A DNA stretch of 64,000 nucleotides from contig SRSI01000020.1 in the NCBI GenBank assembly GCA_005656395.1, positions 1 to 64,000 on the forward strand, in the 5' to 3' direction. The position numbers and the translations under genes were made by a program. This stretch comes from Strongyloides papillosus. Its lineage: Eukaryota; Nematoda; Chromadorea; Rhabditida; Strongyloididae. Below the pieces are notes generated by a model, which ran no database searches, was not told the DNA's origin, and worked only from the letters and a program-made list of their open reading frames with translations. Positions within the stretch are counted from its first letter, which is position 1. Each line of letters opens with the position of its first letter. Below are positions 59,800 to 64,000 of this stretch, piece after piece.

Positions 59800-60609
59800 C
59801 TACTCTGAATAAAAAACTTCTTTAAGAACAAGTGCCGATCCCAAAATTGGAAAGTCGAATGGATTTTTTGATTGTACCAAAGTTATTGGTGTGCAAGTTT
59901 TATCCTCAAAACTTAATGAACTTTCACATGTTATCCCTTCTGATTCATCCTTCCTGGGTTTATAAACAACTTTGAATAAATCAATTGCAGGAGCGATTGT
60001 CTCTGGCTTAATATTCTTTTTTCCTCCAAAAGCAAATCGCTTAAAACCATGGAACAAATCTGGAGATTTAACACATAATTCAGGATAAACTCTAAAAAAC
60101 ATGCAAATAACTTCAAGTGCAAAGAGCTTGACGTGCTTTGCGATATGAGTTAATCCGCAAAGAGCATGTGATACAAATAATGAGAAATGGGGATTCATTT
60201 GTGAATCCGAGACTTTAAAAAGCAATGAAAAAAGAAGTTTCAATTGTGAATGCATTGCTGAGTCATTTTTTGGATCTGATATTAATCTAGCAACAGAAGG
60301 AATAATGTTCATGAGATTTTTCGTTATCAAAGAAGGGTTGTTTTTTAATAACTCTTTTACACCAATTACAGCATCTTTTCTGACATTTAAATTGTAATGG
60401 CCCATCTGTTTAAATAATTCTCCTAAAGTCAAACCTCTATAAGAAAGCACTTCTGCATGCTTGTCCTGGAGTTGCTCAATCAATGACAATTGTTTACTTT
60501 TAAATCGTGTATCAGTAACATTAACTTTTTTAATTACGTGCCCGGGTTTTAATTTCTTTTTTTTGAAAGTTTCTTGTTTCTTCCTAATTCCTATACGACT
60601 TTTTGGCAT
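59800..60609 (-). CDS. TEX10/Ipi1-like ribosome-biogenesis protein
   Basis: A single exon of 269 aa. The very basic N terminus (MPKSRIGIRKKQETFKKKK, shown in part) looks nucleolar. The core GLTLGELFKQMGHYNLNVRKDAV is the family signature of Ipi1/TEX10, followed by armadillo-type helices to about residue 200. Yeast Ipi1 is about 330 aa and human TEX10 much longer, so this is a short form. The family acts with PELP1/Rix1 and LAS1L in maturation of the 60S subunit (internal spacer 2 processing). It lies 185 bp downstream of cul-1 on the same strand, a spacing compatible with a nematode operon. Confidence 0.88.
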   Translation of the reverse strand: MPKSRIGIRKKQETFKKKKLKPGHVIKKVNVTDTRFKSKQLSLIEQLQDKHAEVLSYRGLTLGELFKQMGHYNLNVRKDAVIGVKELLKNNPSLITKNLMNIIPSVARLISDPKNDSAMHSQLKLLFSLLFKVSDSQMNPHFSLFVSHALCGLTHIAKHVKLFALEVICMFFRVYPELCVKSPDLFHGFKRFAFGGKKNIKPETIAPAIDLFKVVYKPRKDESEGITCESSLSFEDKTCTPITLVQSKNPFDFPILGSALVLKEVFYSE

Positions 60610-60794
60610 TTTTATATTACTATAACCGACAAATACAAATATAATAAAAAAACTTGATAGTAAAGATACATTAACAGAATAAAAAAACTGATAAGAAAAA
60701 AAACAACAGCGAAAAAATAGTTTTAAAAAATATTATAAATCAGTACAGTTTAAACGTGTTAAAAAATATTATATTGACAAAATAATTTAAAGAC

Positions 60795-63263
60795 TTAAGC
60801 CAAATATTCATAAGTTTCCTTATCGTTTTCCTTACGTTTCAGGTATTCTTTTTCAATTAGTGCATCTATGCACTTTTTAATTTGTGCTACTTCTGGTTTA
60901 AAACGATGTTCTATTTGGCTAATGACTTCAACAAGCAATTGCTGGTGTTTTAACTCTTTGCGTGTTTTCATTACACGAACAATGATAGCCTAAAAAATAA
61001 TTTTTTAATTACTGGTAAAAAGAAAAAAATAGAATAACATACCTCCAAAAGACATTTTCTATCACTTTCAACATTGTTACAGATAGTAATAGCTTCTTTT
61101 GCAGTTTCTGCTTTACCACCAGTTCTAGTTAGATCAATCTTCACCTTTTTATTAGTAAATGTCGTATTTAGTGAAAACACTGTGTTTTCAGTAATATCAT
61201 TGCCATCGGATTTGCATGAAGATTGAAGTAATTCATTTTTTACAAGTGGTATAATCATTGTCTTTATGTCTCCATCTCTAGTACCTAAAGCTTTTTTAAT
61301 CTCTCCAAATGTTACCTCATCCTTTTCATTATACATCATTAGTATAGCAATTTGTGGAGTGTAACATGTAAAAATGTGACGCCTTTCGAAACAATTTGAC
61401 TGAATTTCACCCTTTGAAAGATCAACCAAAAGATTTAATTTCCTTCCACTATGATGACCAATGTAGTACTTTTCAAATTCTTTCCACATTGAATTTAAGG
61501 CTGGAGGTAGATTACAAGTCATAGTTTGCTTGTATGGCCAACTAACATTTGTAAGAATGTTTGTTGAAAAGTCAAAAGATTTTGTGCCTTTATTTGAAAG
61601 ATAATCACGGAAATTCTTTGAGACATCTCTGCTAATCATCATATCCTTGCTCATCTTTTCAAGTTTAGTAGTAAAATCAAATCCACAAGAATTTTTCAAA
61701 TGACCAATAAAATCAGTTTCATGTTCCTCACCGACAGATACGTCATTGATAAGACGTTTAGCATAAAAACGGGAGTAGAAGTTTAAGAAAGTATCCTTAT
61801 CTCTAATGTACTTAAATATTGTTGTTAAATCAATAAGGGCTCCTTTCATTTCATCATCAGGGATCTTAGAATTTTTCTTAAGAATAGAATCAGCATACTT
61901 AGCCACCAATTCAGCACACTTCTTCTTATTTCCAGCTTTTGCTGTCACAGAATTCTCATTTATAACCTCTTGACAAGCTTTATCAAGGGCCTCACAAAGT
62001 GAAAAATCTTTTTTGAAACAATCGTTGACCATAGAACCAAATCTATGGTAAATTTCTAACAATTTCTGAACATAAGCCTTTGGATTTTGCGTAGCAACAT
62101 CAACACAATCTTCAATAATTTTCCTGCCATATGCAATAATATTATCTTGTAATGTTGCCGTAAATCCAGTCTTAGCATCAGGGATATCTTTACATAAATT
62201 ATACATACGTGACAAATCATCACGCTTATTCTCAACAACCATCTCTTCAAAAGCTTTCCTAAATATATCAAGGTGTTTTTCAATTAAAACTTTGTTAAGA
62301 GTACAACTAAGTCCTTCAGCCGTACGTGAATCCATATACCTGGTGCACCGATCTTTCTCCTCGTTAATTCTATTCTCCACCATAATAAGGTATTGTGAGA
62401 CAGTGTGACTTTGAAGATATTCGGTAGATTCTTCATCATAAAATGCTCTTGTTGCTTCAAGATATCCTTCTTCAAAGTATTCGACGTAAATCTCGGTGTT
62501 CTTTACAATTCTATCTTTCTGTACAGGTGTTACTGTATAGGAGATTGACCCAACATTTCCTTGTTGTTGATTTTGTTTTTCTGAGATTGTTAATCCCATA
62601 ATTATATAGGACTGAAGTGTCGAAAATATCAAAGAAGAGTTGATTGTTTCATTATGTCTTTCCTTGTTAATCATATCTAGAATGGCAGAACTTATAGCAC
62701 GATTATATGGAAAGAATATATGTTCTTTGAACTCATTTATAAGCATGTTCTTGATAAATTTTACATCATCCTTTCCCTCCTCTATCTTACTGGTGATGTA
62801 AAATCTATTCAAATAACTAAAGCAAGTATTAGCAACAGTAGCAGAGATAAAAAAATTATCCCACAATTTAACGTATAACTCCAGTAAAGTGACACCTTCA
62901 ACGTTAACTAGCCTTTGGCGAAGTCTTTTAACATATCCAACTATAAAATTCTTTAAAAACATGTAAACTTCTTCTCCGACAACTTCACCTTTGTTAGGAA
63001 CACCATCTCTCCTTGCCTCTGCTAGTGGCGCTGTAATCCTGCTGTCTCTGTCTCTACTGTTAACACAAAAGGAGTAAATGATACTGAAATACAAATATTA
63101 TTATTAGAAAAAATAAGTCCAATAACATTATAAAAAAAACATACGTGTAAAATTCCATCGACTTTCTTGGTGGATAGTTAGTTAGGCATAAAGGCTGATC
63201 CGTAAAAACCTCACGAAGGTATTTCTCAATTGTCTCTTTTTCTTTAGCTGTAAGACCCGACAT
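60795..63263 (-). CDS. cul-1: Cullin-1, scaffold of SCF ubiquitin ligases
   Basis: Three minus-strand exons, 63263-63145, 63083-61043 and 60989-60795 (introns of 61 and 53 bp), give 784 aa; human CUL1 is 776. Cullin repeats occupy the first 400 or so residues ([36 protein letters not shown]). The cullin-homology region follows ([25 protein letters not shown]). The C-terminal winged helix carries the neddylation lysine in [11 protein letters not shown] and ends KETYEYLA. It holds SKP1/F-box proteins at the N terminus and the RBX1/E2 module at the C terminus. The N-terminal segment before EFYT is only about 36 residues and lacks the usual family wording, so an upstream exon may be missing. Confidence 0.94.
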
Positions 63264-64000
63264 TTCTTCTATAAGTATTTTAAAATTTATACACCTTAAT
63301 AATTCTATAAAGTCTAGAAAAATGTGTCAACAATAACAAATATGGTGGTATCGAAAAAGAAACAATGTGTTATGTTAAAATATTTTCAGAACGAATTACT
63401 TCCACAAGAAAAGTAACATTAATAATACAAAAGATAACTTTTTAACAAACAAATACTATAGATTGATCAATAAGAATAACACAACGACGTGGTTGTACAA
63501 AAAAATTTCATGAAACTAATTTTAAAAAATAGTGACTTTTAATATTTTGATAAGTACTACTTTAATATAAGTACATCTTATTCCAGAAAGAGTCGTGTTA
63601 AGAAAACAACGCTGGGGTTGTAGTATTTTGCACCAAATTACCACAACCACCTTAAGATGATAGTGTATTTTGAGATTTGTTCATTCATTTATCAATTAAA
63701 CTTTTATCGGTTCATTTTGTTGTTATTAAAAGATATATTAATACAATATGTCTAATATGATAATTGTTTGCAAGATGGAGTAGGGAGTTATTTGAAAATA
63801 CCATCACATTAATTATACTTTGATTTACTTGAACTAATATTTGTTTGTTAAAAAAATACTTGATATAATAGATATTTTCAACCGAATAACAATTAAAATA
63901 ATCACATTAAATTGTTGAAGAAATGGTTTTATAATATCAAATTTAAAGAACAAATGGAGATAATTATCTATGATAATTTTGTACAAAATACTAAGAATGT
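63264..64000. other. Upstream region of cul-1
   Basis: About 740 bp of AT-rich DNA to the window edge, probably the cul-1 promoter. No ORF, RNA gene or repeat was recognised. Confidence 0.5.

Noticed and set aside
1..64000. CRISPR array, bacterial operon signals or a prophage
   Set aside because: Introns, tRNA/5S Pol III genes and animal protein families show a eukaryotic nuclear genome; no short regularly spaced repeats were seen.

Overview
The window looks like nuclear DNA of a very AT-rich nematode, most likely of the Strongyloides/Parastrongyloides group. Coding sequence is intron-containing but compact. Most introns are 40-60 bp with GT..AG borders, a few exceed 1 kb, and AT is roughly 75-80 percent by eye. 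Gene content is animal and nematode-typical: a receptor guanylyl cyclase, an insulin-like peptide with the nematode 8-cysteine pattern, PAR-6, CUL-1, a RIN/Sprint homologue and an R4/R2-type retrotransposon. The species assignment is inference.

Left third (1-25 kb): protein-gene-poor, rich in RNA polymerase III genes and mobile DNA. Bases 1-11392 form a giant inverted repeat. Its arms (at least 1.53 kb) each carry an identical tRNA-Gly(UCC) gene and end inward exactly at the tip of a small terminal-inverted-repeat element. The right arm is additionally split by a 3.4 kb block made largely of degenerate 0.32-0.35 kb units with a GC-rich hairpin at one edge. Then come tRNA-Asp(GUC), a diverged 119-nt 5S rRNA-like sequence, a receptor guanylyl cyclase (minus strand), and a tRNA-Ala(AGC) gene cut in two by a 5.47 kb site-specific type non-LTR retrotransposon flanked by an 11-bp duplication of tRNA sequence.

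Middle (25-34 kb): a STEEP1 homologue (minus) and a secreted ADAM/MIG-17-like metalloprotease (plus) were probably divergent neighbours about 1 kb apart. A Ty3/gypsy-type LTR retrotransposon with 406-bp LTRs that I read as identical and a 5-bp target duplication now separates them. Its polyprotein frame carries one in-frame stop between reverse transcriptase and RNase H.

Right half (34-64 kb): ordinary gene-rich DNA. rin-1 (plus, six exons) converges on a GNAT-family acetyltransferase (minus). An isolated insulin-like peptide gene follows (minus). A head-to-tail minus-strand run comes next: SOCS4/5-like, DHRS7-like dehydrogenase, mrpl-39 and par-6, with gaps of 231, 204 and 450 bp. Then a two-Tudor-domain protein (plus), a second locus of the small TIR element, and a cul-1/TEX10-like pair (minus, 185-bp gap) that may be an operon.

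Exon joins were worked out by hand from GT/AG borders plus reading-frame and family continuity. All spliced lengths are multiples of three. No expression data or database search was available.
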